Counted from the stretch's first letter, positions 8,413 to 16,396 are shown. The stretch is 64,000 bases of DNA from 630D-37 sp037478835 (GCA_037478835.1 JBBFLV010000001.1:1-64000), one strand, 5' to 3'. Made by a program: numbers and translations. The notes: generated by a model from the sequence alone, not told the origin.

Positions 8413-8854
8413 GGCTTTGCTCGAAAATAAAATTCTGGTGACTGCTCTGGTCGCCTGGGCTTTGGCGCAGGGGCTCAAGTTGCCGATTATGTCGTTTATC
8501 GAGCGCCGCTGGAACTGGTCGGTGGTGCTAAGCACCGGGGGGATGCCTAGTTCCCATTCGGCGCTGATTGTGGCCTGCACGGTGGCGATTGGGCTGTGGG
8601 AAGGATTTGGCTCGCCCCTTTTTGCGCTGGGGGTGGCTATTGCGATGATTGTGCTCTACGATGCGGCTGGCGTGCGCCGTCAGGCCGGTATCCATGCGGA
8701 GCGGATCAACTTTCTTTTCGATGAACTATTGAAAGGTCACCCGTTGAGCGAGGATGATCTGCGGGAGGTGCTGGGGCATACGCCTTTGGAGGTGTTGGCA
8801 GGTACTTTGCTGGGGATCGGCGTAGCCTTGCTGTTGTGGTGGCTCTGGCGCTAA
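8405..8854 (+). CDS. DUF212 (divergent PAP2) membrane protein
   Basis: The 149-aa membrane protein of the DUF212 family has about four hydrophobic segments. The conserved core is LPIMSFIERRWNW, STGGMPSSHSALIVA (PAP2-like GMPSSHS motif) and YDAAGVRRQAGIHAERIN, the usual DUF212 signature. The family resembles acid phosphatase/vanadium haloperoxidase proteins but is divergent, and its substrate is unknown. GTG 8405 is favoured because ggaggag lies 4-10 nt upstream. Upstream genes are xseAB. Its stop codon overlaps the stop of the convergent kinase gene in a shared ctaa. Confidence 0.85.
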   Translation: MFEALLENKILVTALVAWALAQGLKLPIMSFIERRWNWSVVLSTGGMPSSHSALIVACTVAIGLWEGFGSPLFALGVAIAMIVLYDAAGVRRQAGIHAERINFLFDELLKGHPLSEDDLREVLGHTPLEVLAGTLLGIGVALLLWWLWR

Positions 8855-10299
8855 ACCTTCTTTTCAGCCGGCAGGACAACGTAAAAGGTTGTGCCCTTGC
8901 CGAGCGTAGATTCCACCCAGATTCTTCCTTGGTGGTTATCTACAATGCTTTTGACGATGGCCAGACCTAACCCGGAGCCGATCACTTCCTCGGGCACATT
9001 GCTGGCGCGGTAGAATTTTTCAAAAATGCGCGATTGTTCCGTTTCGGGAATGCCGGGGCCAGTATCGCTGATCTTGAAGATCAGTTGGGAATCCTGGCGC
9101 TGCAGGCTGATTTCGATGCTTCCGCCGGTGGGAGTATATTTGATGGCATTGCCGATCAGGTTGTCCAACATTTGGCGCAGCCGCAAGGGGTTGCCGCGAA
9201 CGGTGGGTAGATCGGGATCGATATGGACGTGGAGCTGCAGTTTTTTTTGCTCGATCAGGCTGCGAAGCATATCGAGCGAATAGGAGAGAATGGCTTCCAG
9301 GTGGACACTTTCGCGGCGCGTGTCGAAGCCGGCTTCTAGCCTCCCCAAGTCCAGTAGATCGTTGACCAAGGCGGTGATGTTTTCGACGCTGGTTTTGATG
9401 CGATCCAGGAAAACGCGCTGCTGATCGGTGAGCGGACCGACGCGTTCGATCAATTCGGTATAGCCCAGCACGGCGGTAAGTGGAGAGCGCAAATCGTGTG
9501 AGATGGTATGGACGAAGTCGTTTTTCATGCGATCGATCTCTTTCAGGTATGTAATATCCTGAAGGGTAATCGCCTGACCGATCTGCGGGATTGGGGTAAC
9601 CTGGGCGTGATAGACGCGCCCATCCTGGAAATGGATTTCATGGTACGAGAGAGAGGCTTCTCCGGAACGCAGGAGTAAGTCTTGGAGATCAGGATGGGGA
9701 ATGGCCTCCAATAAGGGTTTCCCTTTGCCAACTTCCTGGCTCAGTCCGAAGATGCGTTGAGCGGCCGGATTGAGGAGTAGAATTTTACCCTCCGAATCCA
9801 CCAGGATGACACCATCTTCGATGCTGGAAAAGATGATTTCGTAGCGCCGGCGTTCGGCTTCGGAGAGTTCGATCTTCTTTTCCAGGGAAGCGGTCGTCTT
9901 TTTCACCTCGCGCCGTAGCCAATCTCCGATACGGCGGGCGCGCAACAGGCTGTGTTCGATGGATTGTCGCAAGTCTTCAATGCGCAAAGGGGGATGGATA
10001 TAGGCTGTCAATCCCAGTTCCAGCGCGCGACGATAGGAAGATACCTTCTCCGCATCTTCGTAGAGCAAAATGGGTAAGGTGGGGAAACGTTCCAGCAGAG
10101 CCTCGGCAAAATTCAATCCATTCCCATCAAACTCGGCATGTAATAGCACGAGAGCCGGGGTCGATTCCTGGAAGATTTTCTCTGCGGTGGTGCGTTCTTC
10201 GGCCAAGGCGATTTGATAGCCGAGCGAACGCAGAGCACGTTCCAGGATCATACGCTCAGAGGAAGCAGGGAAGGCAAGAAGAATTAACGGCGCACTCAT
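8851..10299 (-). CDS. Sensor histidine kinase with N-terminal pseudo-receiver
   Basis: The 482-aa protein has a receiver-like domain (1-115), a linker helix, a PAS domain (about 160-260; SSIEDGVILVDSEGKILLLN), HisKA with the phospho-acceptor in SHDLRSPLTAV, and HATPase_c (N box DNLIGNAIKYTP, G1 DTGPGIP, G2 GSGLGLAIV). No transmembrane segment is seen, so it is a soluble kinase. The receiver is degenerate: the phospho-Asp position reads LLHAEF (His instead of Asp), the N-terminal acidic pair is missing, and the conserved Lys is replaced (YIHPP). ATG 10299 overlaps the stop of the upstream partner gene (ATGA). An alternative GTG start is 3 nt upstream. Confidence 0.92.
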   Translation of the reverse strand: MSAPLILLAFPASSERMILERALRSLGYQIALAEERTTAEKIFQESTPALVLLHAEFDGNGLNFAEALLERFPTLPILLYEDAEKVSSYRRALELGLTAYIHPPLRIEDLRQSIEHSLLRARRIGDWLRREVKKTTASLEKKIELSEAERRRYEIIFSSIEDGVILVDSEGKILLLNPAAQRIFGLSQEVGKGKPLLEAIPHPDLQDLLLRSGEASLSYHEIHFQDGRVYHAQVTPIPQIGQAITLQDITYLKEIDRMKNDFVHTISHDLRSPLTAVLGYTELIERVGPLTDQQRVFLDRIKTSVENITALVNDLLDLGRLEAGFDTRRESVHLEAILSYSLDMLRSLIEQKKLQLHVHIDPDLPTVRGNPLRLRQMLDNLIGNAIKYTPTGGSIEISLQRQDSQLIFKISDTGPGIPETEQSRIFEKFYRASNVPEEVIGSGLGLAIVKSIVDNHQGRIWVESTLGKGTTFYVVLPAEKKV

Positions 10300-11471
10300 C
10301 ACGTTGATTTCTTTTCAGAGATGGAATCAGGGGCCGGGATGGTTTGTTCGATGACGGGTTGCAGTTTTCGCAAGGAGGCTTCCACCAGGCGCAAGGCGCG
10401 TTTTTGCTCTTCGGTCAAAGGGCCGGCCTGTTCCTTCAGTACCAATTCTAGCGGATAAATGGCCGTTTGGACGGCTTCGCTTACCGCTTTGCGCAGCGAT
10501 TGGCGCAACTCGTTTTGGCGGCGTTCTCCTTGACGGGCAATCTCGGCGGCCTGTTCGACGGCGCGGAAAAGCCGGGCATTGACCAGCGAGATCGAAGCAT
10601 AATCGGCAATCGCCTCTAGCAAGCTTTGTTCTTGCTGGCTAAAAGGCTTTTCGGCATTCCGCACGACCAGCAAGATGCCGATGACCTCCTTCTGCACTTT
10701 GATCGGCACAACCGCCGCAGCTTTGCCCAGCTGTGCGATTTTGAAGCGCGTCAGGGGAGCCCCATGGATGGTCAGGGTTTCGCCGGAGGCAACAACCAGC
10801 GCGCTTAGGCCGTCATCCAGAGGTTGATGGAGCTTTTTTGCCCAGGCCGCGGGCAAATTCTTATGGGCTACGAGCAGATAGGCTTTGCTCTTTTCGTCCT
10901 GGAGAAGGAGCCAGGCAATATTTGCATCGCTGACCTGTAGTGCCCCTTCTAAAATGCGTTGGAACAGCAGGCGCTGATCGGTGACCGAGACAACTGCTTT
11001 GCCCAAGACCAGCAAGGTGCTCAGATCGCGCACCCGGCGCTGGAGTTCCTCGTTTAGCCTGCGGAGCTGGGCATCCAGGCGCTCGCGTTCGCGGCGTTCC
11101 TGAATCCGTCGCAGCGCCCGTTCCACAGCCGAAACAACCTCCGCTTCGCGTGCCGGCCAGAGCAGGTAATCATGTGCACCTAGGCGGAAAGCCTGAATGA
11201 CTTCCGGCTCATGCCCTTTGGGAGCCAGGACGATGATCGGAATATCCAGATTTTGGGATTGCAGGGCCACCAGTAAATCTTTCCCGCTCAGATCGGGAAG
11301 TGAGAGTGCGGTCAGGATCACATCGGGCGGTGATTGTAAGATATGACGAATGGCTGCGCCTGCTTCACCGATTACAGTTACCTGATAACCTAAGGGTTGA
11401 AGCGTTTGACGCGCAATGCTATCACTGATGTCCAGGTCGTTCTCGATGAGCAAGATCCTTTCCCCGGCCAT
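10299..11471 (-). CDS. Pseudo-receiver / GAF / DHp-like signalling protein
   Basis: This 390-aa partner of the kinase has a receiver-like domain (1-120), a coiled coil, a GAF domain (about 150-305) and a C-terminal two-helix hairpin. The receiver reads VILTALSLPDLSG, with Ala where the phospho-Asp should be, and lacks the conserved Lys (YLLWPAREA). The C-terminal hairpin aligns by eye with the DHp of its neighbour (GPLTEEQKRALRLVEASL versus GPLTDQQRVFLDRIKTSV), but the His is replaced by Glu (VSEAV for ISHDL). It has no HATPase and no DNA-binding domain, so it looks like a ligand-sensing, catalytically dead kinase relative that may heterodimerise with the kinase. It starts at ATG 11471 after a ggag SD. 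Confidence 0.85.
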   Translation of the reverse strand: MAGERILLIENDLDISDSIARQTLQPLGYQVTVIGEAGAAIRHILQSPPDVILTALSLPDLSGKDLLVALQSQNLDIPIIVLAPKGHEPEVIQAFRLGAHDYLLWPAREAEVVSAVERALRRIQERRERERLDAQLRRLNEELQRRVRDLSTLLVLGKAVVSVTDQRLLFQRILEGALQVSDANIAWLLLQDEKSKAYLLVAHKNLPAAWAKKLHQPLDDGLSALVVASGETLTIHGAPLTRFKIAQLGKAAAVVPIKVQKEVIGILLVVRNAEKPFSQQEQSLLEAIADYASISLVNARLFRAVEQAAEIARQGERRQNELRQSLRKAVSEAVQTAIYPLELVLKEQAGPLTEEQKRALRLVEASLRKLQPVIEQTIPAPDSISEKKST

Positions 11472-11708
11472 GCAAAAACTCCAATATGAGATGGCACGAT
11501 TTTAACCCATTTTGGACTTCATGGGAGCATTCGCGTGGGCTTTTGGTACCCGATTGGTGATTGTGGTTGCGTTTCCATCCCTCATTTTGCTTTTAAGAGG
11601 AATTTGCCGGGCAAAGGCCATCCTGCCGATATCGGGTGTGTGCTTTTGGGAAGATGATTGTTCGAGCCTCACTACACGCAGGGCTATGGGCAAACGCAAG
11701 CGTTTGCT
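11472..11708. other. Intergenic region, 237 nt
   Basis: It lies between the divergently read kinase-partner start (11471) and the end of the YkoP-like gene (11709, minus). A possible minus-strand -10 (TAAAAT, 11499-11504) for the sensor operon is the only promoter-like signal. Its right edge carries the hairpin repeat described at 11691. No gene was recognised. Confidence 0.4.
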
Positions 11709-11712
11709 CTAC
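11691..11712. repeat. Palindromic repeat copy 1 (caaacgc-aa-gcgtttg core)
   Basis: The stem caaacgc/gcgtttg is followed by ctctac. The same core with the same 3' extension recurs at 16636-16660, 21 of 22 bases identical. Both copies sit at the stop codon of a minus-strand gene. It could be a REP-like element or an RNA-end hairpin; there is no T-run. Confidence 0.6.
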
Positions 11713-12290
11713 CGAGCGTAACGCTCGATGAAAGCCCGACGCTCGATCCAAAAGCTCACCCGTCGCAATTTCCACATCGGATGGCGAGAGGCGCTTTCCG
11801 GGTTGTAGGCCCAGATCAGCCACCAGGTGTAAAAATTTTCCCAAAATTCGCCGAAGCGTCCTACTGGAGAGGAATATGGGAAGATGGAAAAGCCGAGATG
11901 GAGAAGTAGTTTTTCCGCGGCCGGATGTTCTAGGGTGAGATGGGCGGTTGAGCCTCCCAGTGCGAGGATATCGGAAAAGTCACGGGTTTGCTGCAAATGC
12001 TGGGCGAGTGCACACAATGAGTTCCGAATCTGGCGACGGAAAATCGTTGCCCAGGCAAGGGTGTGACCTTCGGGTGGTACCGGCAGACGCTCGTTCCACA
12101 AGTGGAGCAGAAGCACCGGTGCGCCACGGGGAATCCGACCATCAGGGAGGTGAAGATCGTAGGGTGCTTTCCCTCTTTGAATGCGCAGGATGATCCCTTC
12201 GGCATCCGAAAAGGGATAGACCTGTAGCCTTCGGCTCAGCCAGGTATCGAAAGAGCGGATCAACCGGCGAAGAGCATTAGCGGCGTTCAA
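11709..12290 (-). CDS. YkoP-like domain protein
   Basis: The 193-aa protein contains LHLWNERLPVPPEGHTLAWATIFRRQIRNSL at about 55-87, resembling the YkoP domain that is often fused to polysaccharide deacetylases. No catalytic domain is present and its function is unknown. The only start that gives full length is TTG 12290, which lies inside the duplicated transporter fragment (12277-12351) and has no SD. The 5' end may therefore be truncated or rearranged; a second TTG lies about 10 codons further in. The C-terminus (FYTWWLIWAYNPESAS onward) is Trp/Tyr-rich and basic. Family assignment is tentative. Confidence 0.55.
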   Translation of the reverse strand: MNAANALRRLIRSFDTWLSRRLQVYPFSDAEGIILRIQRGKAPYDLHLPDGRIPRGAPVLLLHLWNERLPVPPEGHTLAWATIFRRQIRNSLCALAQHLQQTRDFSDILALGGSTAHLTLEHPAAEKLLLHLGFSIFPYSSPVGRFGEFWENFYTWWLIWAYNPESASRHPMWKLRRVSFWIERRAFIERYAR

Positions 12291-12351
12291 TCAGCTAGAA
12301 TCCCAGGGTGACGAACAAGCTTTCTACCCGTTGAATGGGGTGGATCGGCTC
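12277..12351 (-). pseudogene. Fragment of a DMT/EamA transporter 3' end
   Basis: These 25 codons translate to EPIHPIQRVESLFVTLGF, a stop, then LIERR and a stop. The last 25 codons of the intact gene at 12896-13276 read EPIRPMQWVGTLFIILGI-W-LIERR. Most residues match or are conservative, and the Trp codon has become TAG. It is a decayed copy of the transporter C-terminus, 545 nt from the intact one, with hicBA between them. Confidence 0.85.
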
Positions 12352-12387
12352 ACTATGTGCACCCCATAGTAGGTTTGCCATGTTTGT

Positions 12388-12612
12388 TTACAATAACTTA
12401 ATAAAATCATCCAGGTCTAATCTTGCTTGCTTTAAAATGTGGGCCAACGTAGATCGTTTGACCGGGGTATGTGCCGGCACCGTTATCTTGAGCACTTCAT
12501 TCCCTATTCGTTTTTGCAGTCGAATATGACTGCCGCGTTGACGTACCACCGTCCAACCATCTCTTTACAGGGCGCGGATAATCTGGTAGTACGCCAAGCT
12601 CGGCACTTTCAC
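12388..12612 (-). pseudogene. hicA: HicA mRNA interferase toxin, broken by an in-frame stop
   Basis: The frame from GTG 12612 reads VKVPSLAYYQIIRAL, TAA (12565-12567), then RDGWTVVRQRGSHIRL, and on to TLAHILKQARLDLDDFIKLL and a stop at 12388-12390. This is a complete HicA double-stranded RNA-binding-like fold with the catalytic GSH, interrupted at codon 16, where a Lys or Glu is typical. No good internal start lies downstream. The GTG overlaps the hicB stop (GTGA), so the gene pair was once coupled. A single base change (AAA or GAA to TAA) explains the lesion. A sequencing error cannot be excluded. Confidence 0.85.
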
Positions 12613-12812
12613 AGCTCGATCTCCTGCACGATTGCAGTTTTCTCCAGAACCAGATCGTCTTCTACCGGCTCAAGATATAGTTCGATCGCTTCCTGGATGT
12701 TCTTTAGGGCTTCTTCTATTGTTTCTCCTTCGCTAATGCAACCGGGCAAGGATGGAACGTAAACGGTGTATCCGCCTTCATCGCTTGGTTCAATTACGAC
12801 TTTGAAACGCAT
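12609..12812 (-). CDS. hicB: HicB-family antitoxin
   Basis: The 67-aa protein MRFKVVIEPSDEGGYTVYVPSLPGC, then SEGETIEEALKNIQEAIELYLE, is the HicB partial RNase H-like fold. It lacks a C-terminal DNA-binding domain, as do many short HicB proteins. HicB normally blocks the HicA nuclease. The order here is hicB then hicA, with a GTGA overlap. The antitoxin is intact while its toxin is interrupted, so the module is probably inactive. The region is AT-richer than its surroundings, which suggests acquisition. Confidence 0.88.
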   Translation of the reverse strand: MRFKVVIEPSDEGGYTVYVPSLPGCISEGETIEEALKNIQEAIELYLEPVEDDLVLEKTAIVQEIEL

Positions 12813-12895
12813 TTGCTCTTTCCTTACGAATCACTTTTGGTGGATTCGACACGATTATACTTTTAATCCATCATAGTGTGAGGTTAGACAACAAA

Positions 12896-13276
12896 TTAGC
12901 GGCGCTCAATCAGCCAGATTCCTAGGATGATAAACAAAGTACCCACCCATTGCATTGGCCGGATCGGCTCACGGAAATACCAGCCGGCGGCCAGCACCTG
13001 TACTCCCAATATTGCCAGGCCGGTGGTGAGCGGAAAGGCAACGCTCAAAGGTAGGTAGCGCAGGAGGGCGGTCAGGGTCAGAACGGTGATAAATCCCGAA
13101 AGATTGCCGATGACTTGCCAAAAGATGAAAGCGCGCCAGTCCTTGCTCAGTGCCGAAAGCTTGAACCCCGCATTTGCCAGAATGTTGAAGGCAAAATTCA
13201 GGAACAGGAAACCGATCACAGCCACGGATTCCTGACCCATGCGGAGCAGAAAGGCGGTGCGCAGACGAGTCAACAT
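12896..13276 (-). CDS. Small DMT/EamA-type membrane transporter
   Basis: The 126-aa protein has four predicted hydrophobic helices (about 17-35, 50-70, 75-95, 105-122), the size of an SMR or half-DMT protein. The last helix reads VGTLFIILGIWLIERR. Such proteins work as dimers and export small molecules or cations; the substrate cannot be read from the sequence. It starts at ATG 13276 after gggagg. It follows the zinc ABC permease gene by 14 nt, so it may be the last gene of that operon. Its 3' end is duplicated as the fragment at 12277-12351. Confidence 0.75.
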   Translation of the reverse strand: MLTRLRTAFLLRMGQESVAVIGFLFLNFAFNILANAGFKLSALSKDWRAFIFWQVIGNLSGFITVLTLTALLRYLPLSVAFPLTTGLAILGVQVLAAGWYFREPIRPMQWVGTLFIILGIWLIERR

Positions 13277-13290
13277 AATGAGCCTCCCGC

Positions 13291-14124
13291 TTACCCGACG
13301 GGGCGACGTAACAGGAACACTACGATGAAGAGAAACGTGGCGACCAATACGATTGCGGCCCCGGAAGCAATGCCGAGATAGTAGGAAAGATAAAGCCCGA
13401 TCAATCCGGAAAGCACGGCAAAGAGGGTTGCTAGGGCCATCATCATCGGGAGACGACGGATGAGCAGGTAAGCCGTCGTCGCCGGCGTGATCAACATCGC
13501 CACCATGAGCGCTACTCCCACCGTCTGCAAGGCCACCGCCACGGTCACCGCCACCAGGATCAGGAACAGGTTCTCCAACGTGCGCACCGGCAATCGCAAC
13601 GTAGTGGCCAGTACCGGGTCAAAGGAGAGAACCAGGAACTCCTTATAGAAGAGAAAAACCAACAGGAGCACCCCGCCGCTGAAGAGTGCCATGCGCCAAA
13701 GCGCAGGGGTAGAGACGCTCAGCACATCTCCGAAGAGGAAGTGGGATAGATCCACCGCATAGGAGCGTACGGTGGAGATCAACGCGATGCCCAGAGCAAA
13801 CATCCCGGCAAAAACAATGCCGATCGCCGTGTCCTCGCGCAATCTTGCCGTTCGCGAAAGGGCGCCGATGCCTAACGAGGCCAGAATGGAAGTACCCAAT
13901 GCCCACCAAAAGAGTTCCCCTCGCGTTCCGCCGCCGAGCAAGTATCCTAGCGCCACGCCGGGCAGGATGGTATGTGCCAGGGCATCGCCGAAGAAGGCCA
14001 TGCCGCGCAGCACAATGTAGCTACCGACCACAGCACATACGGCCCCTACGATCAGCGTGGCGAGCAAGGCGCGCACCATGAAGGGGTAGCTGAAAGGGGT
14101 GAGGAAGAATTCAGCGAAGCTCAT
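13291..14124 (-). CDS. znuB: Zinc/manganese ABC transporter permease
   Basis: This 277-aa ABC-3 family integral membrane protein has about eight to nine helices. The conserved LRGMAFFGDALAHTILPGVALGYLLGG segment (about 40-65) is typical of ZnuB/MntB/TroC permeases. It forms the channel for metal taken from the lipoprotein encoded by znuA. The start is placed at ATG 14124, which overlaps the ATPase gene by 14 nt; an upstream in-frame codon at 14142 would lengthen the overlap. A ggag SD is present before 14124. Confidence 0.92.
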   Translation of the reverse strand: MSFAEFFLTPFSYPFMVRALLATLIVGAVCAVVGSYIVLRGMAFFGDALAHTILPGVALGYLLGGGTRGELFWWALGTSILASLGIGALSRTARLREDTAIGIVFAGMFALGIALISTVRSYAVDLSHFLFGDVLSVSTPALWRMALFSGGVLLLVFLFYKEFLVLSFDPVLATTLRLPVRTLENLFLILVAVTVAVALQTVGVALMVAMLITPATTAYLLIRRLPMMMALATLFAVLSGLIGLYLSYYLGIASGAAIVLVATFLFIVVFLLRRPVG

Positions 14125-14923
14125 GCAACGAAGGCTCCTCACAGCAGGTGTCTCCTACGGCGATCAGATTGCCCTCTTCCTCCACAATCTGCAATTTGCC
14201 GCCGTAGGCACGTTTCAGCCGTTCCGGGCGCAGGACTTCCTTTGCCTCTCCAAAGCCGATCACCCGGCGGTTCAAGAGCATGATGCGATCAAAAAAGCGC
14301 GCGGCTTGATCGAGATCGTGGGTGGCGATCATCACCGTCACCTGCTGCGCGCGCAGCACCTCCAGCAAGGAGAGGATGCTTTCCTGAGAGGGAAGATCCA
14401 ACCCGTTGAGGGGTTCATCCATCAGAAGCAATTCGGCCTCCTGTGCCAGAGCACGGGCGATGAACATGCGTTGCTGCTGACCGCCGGAGAGCGCATCGAT
14501 CGGGCGGCGCGCCAGATCGAGCAGGCCGACCGTTTCTAGGGCCTGATGCACCCGTTTCCAATCCTCTTTGCGCGGCTGACGGAAAAAACCGATCTGGGCG
14601 ATCCGTCCCATCATCACCACATCTTCCACCGTCACCGGAAAGCGCCATTCCACTTGGCTGCGCTGCGGCACATAGCCGATGCAGACATGACCGGAAGGCT
14701 GCGAACCGTAAATGCGCACCTCCCCCGCTGTCGGGCGGATCACACCAACAATCACTTTAAAGAGCGTGCTCTTGCCGGCGCCGTTTGGCCCAACCACCGC
14801 AACGCGCTCACCTTTGTGCAGATGGAACGTCACATCTTCTAGGGCCAGATGATCCCCATAGCGCACGCTCAAATGGCGCACGTCGAGAATCGGTTGATCG
14901 GTCTGATGGGAAAGATGGGGCAT
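14111..14923 (-). CDS. znuC: Zinc/manganese ABC transporter ATP-binding protein
   Basis: This 270-aa ABC ATPase has Walker A GPNGAGKST (about 45), the Q-loop YVPQRSQVEW, signature LSGGQQQR (about 147), Walker B LLLMDEP and the H-loop THD. FPVTVEDVVMMGR is typical of the ZnuC/MntA group. It powers the ZnuB permease. It starts 4 nt after the znuA stop, so it is cotranscribed and probably translationally coupled. Confidence 0.93.
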   Translation of the reverse strand: MPHLSHQTDQPILDVRHLSVRYGDHLALEDVTFHLHKGERVAVVGPNGAGKSTLFKVIVGVIRPTAGEVRIYGSQPSGHVCIGYVPQRSQVEWRFPVTVEDVVMMGRIAQIGFFRQPRKEDWKRVHQALETVGLLDLARRPIDALSGGQQQRMFIARALAQEAELLLMDEPLNGLDLPSQESILSLLEVLRAQQVTVMIATHDLDQAARFFDRIMLLNRRVIGFGEAKEVLRPERLKRAYGGKLQIVEEEGNLIAVGDTCCEEPSLHELR

Positions 14924-14927
14924 AGGA

Positions 14928-15839
14928 TCACCTGAGCGCCTTAACGATCTCGGTTACATTATAGCGCATATATTTCAGGTAAGTATCTACTTCGCTGCCG
15001 GCCGGTCCCAGATCATGGTAAAGCGTTACCAGGCGCACCCCGGTATCCCGGCTAACCTGTTCTGCCAGGGCTTGATTGCCGATCTCTTCGACGAAGATCG
15101 CCTTGACGCCGTAGGCGCGAATAGCCTCCTCCAGTGCCGCCAGCTCCTGGGCAGAGGGGGATGCCTCCGTGCTGAACGAAGCGATCACCGTGCCGACCTG
15201 CTCAAAGCCATATCGTTGGGCAAAGTAGCCGAAGACGCGATGATCCGTCACCAACTTGCGATTTTCAGGCGGAATTTGGGCCACCTGATCCCGAATCCAG
15301 GCATCCAATTCGCGCAACTGCGCTTTATAGGCCTCGGCGTTTTGACGGTACTCGGCCGCATGGGTCGGATCGGCTTGGCTCAGGGCTTGAACGATGGTAT
15401 CGACCCAGATCAGAACGTTATTCGGATCGAACCAGGTATGGGGATCGACTGCGTGCTCCTCCTGATCGGAAGTGCCCTCGTTCGGCTCCTCCTCCATCCT
15501 CAGCAGCGGCACGTCTTTTGAGACCTCGATCAACTGTGCTGTTGCCCCGGCATTTTCCAGCAAAGGTTGCAGAAACACTTCCAAACCGGCCCCGTTGGCG
15601 AAGACGAGCTGGGCTTTGGAGAGCATCACGCTATCTTGCGGTCGGGGCGTATACTGATGAGCATCGCTTCCCCGTGGGAGAAGCGTCTCCACTTGCACCC
15701 GTTCACCACCGATCTGCTGCACCACATCGGCCACAATGGGAGTTGTTGCCACCACATACAGCCGCCTGTCCTCCTGGGAGCGAGGGGCGCAGCCGATCAG
15801 GGCAAGGAGGGTGAGGAAAAAGACGAATCTTCGGAGCAT
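14928..15839 (-). CDS. znuA: Zinc/manganese ABC transporter substrate-binding lipoprotein
   Basis: The 303-aa cluster A-I solute-binding protein has a lipoprotein signal peptide (MLRRFVFFLTLLALIGC; lipobox ALIGC). Metal-ligand positions are seen in SDAHQYTPRP, VDPHTWFDPNN, TDHRVFGYFAQRYGF and FVEEIGNQALAEQV. The acidic loop EEEPNEGTSDQEEHAVD is short and has only one His, so this is not a long His-rich zinc loop; manganese is also possible. ATG 15839 is chosen over an upstream codon because it begins the signal peptide and has an agaggtg SD. A Fur/Zur-type operator lies in the 5' UTR. Confidence 0.9.
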   Translation of the reverse strand: MLRRFVFFLTLLALIGCAPRSQEDRRLYVVATTPIVADVVQQIGGERVQVETLLPRGSDAHQYTPRPQDSVMLSKAQLVFANGAGLEVFLQPLLENAGATAQLIEVSKDVPLLRMEEEPNEGTSDQEEHAVDPHTWFDPNNVLIWVDTIVQALSQADPTHAAEYRQNAEAYKAQLRELDAWIRDQVAQIPPENRKLVTDHRVFGYFAQRYGFEQVGTVIASFSTEASPSAQELAALEEAIRAYGVKAIFVEEIGNQALAEQVSRDTGVRLVTLYHDLGPAGSEVDTYLKYMRYNVTEIVKALR

Positions 15840-15856
15840 AGCACCTCTTTTTTGAA

Positions 15857-15875
15857 ATTGAAAATCATTTTCGTT
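15857..15875 (-). promoter_or_regulatory. Fur/Zur-type operator before znuA
   Basis: attgaaaatcattttcgtt matches the palindrome in front of the regulator gene (16351-16369) at 16 of 19 positions. It sits about 20 nt before the znuA start. Confidence 0.75.
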
Positions 15876-15915
15876 TTTTGACCGATAAAAACTCACCTTG
15901 TGCTCTTTGCCGATT

Positions 15916-16350
15916 TTACAGACCTTGGGCGTAACACCTGGGGCACAGGCCGGAGATCTGCAGCCAGTGGGCGCGGATCTGGTAGCCGTATTGCTGGGCC
16001 AGCTGCACGAACAATGTCTCTAGATCATCTCCCTGGAAGTATTCGGCACGTCCGCAGCGTTCGCAGATCAGCAAGTGTTGATGACCTTCGGCGCGCGGCA
16101 GGTATGCATTACATCCATCTTCCTGGTGCACGCGCTGCACGAGATGGAGCTCACTGAGCATCTCCAACGTGCGGTAGACGCTCACCAGGCCCAGCGCCGG
16201 ATACCGTCGCCGCGCCGTTTCGTACACTTCCAACGGTGTCAGTGCCCGTGGACTGTTCGCCACGGTTTCCACTACAGCCCGTCGCGCCTCGGTGAGGCGA
16301 TAGCCATGAGCCTGTAACTGTTCCAGCCAGGAAGGTGCATTCGAGGGCAT
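15916..16350 (-). CDS. Fur-family metal regulator (Zur/Mur-like)
   Basis: This 144-aa Fur superfamily repressor has an N-terminal winged helix (GYRLTEARRAVVETV, LVSVYRTLEML). The metal site reads EGHQHLLICERCGRAEYF, with the structural Zn cysteines CERC and CPRC at the C-terminus. ATG 16350 abuts the operator; the upstream TTG (16368) would lie inside the -10/operator and is rejected. Its genetic linkage to znuACB and the shared operator suggest it senses Zn(II) (Zur), with Mn(II) as the alternative. It probably represses both itself and the transporter. Confidence 0.9.
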   Translation of the reverse strand: MPSNAPSWLEQLQAHGYRLTEARRAVVETVANSPRALTPLEVYETARRRYPALGLVSVYRTLEMLSELHLVQRVHQEDGCNAYLPRAEGHQHLLICERCGRAEYFQGDDLETLFVQLAQQYGYQIRAHWLQISGLCPRCYAQGL

Positions 16351-16396
16351 ATTGAAAATCGTTTTCAATTGTAGCGGCGGTGAATGAAGTTGTCAA
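16351..16396 (-). promoter_or_regulatory. Promoter and autoregulatory operator of the Fur-family gene
   Basis: On the minus strand there is TTGACA (16391-16396), a 17-nt spacer and TACAAT (16368-16373). The perfect palindrome attgaaaa-tcg-ttttcaat (16351-16369) overlaps the end of the -10 box and the start site and abuts the ATG. A bound repressor would block polymerase. Confidence 0.85.

Noticed and set aside
12565..12567. Internal stop of hicA as a selenocysteine codon
   Set aside because: It is TAA, not TGA, and no hairpin or Sec context is expected in HicA.
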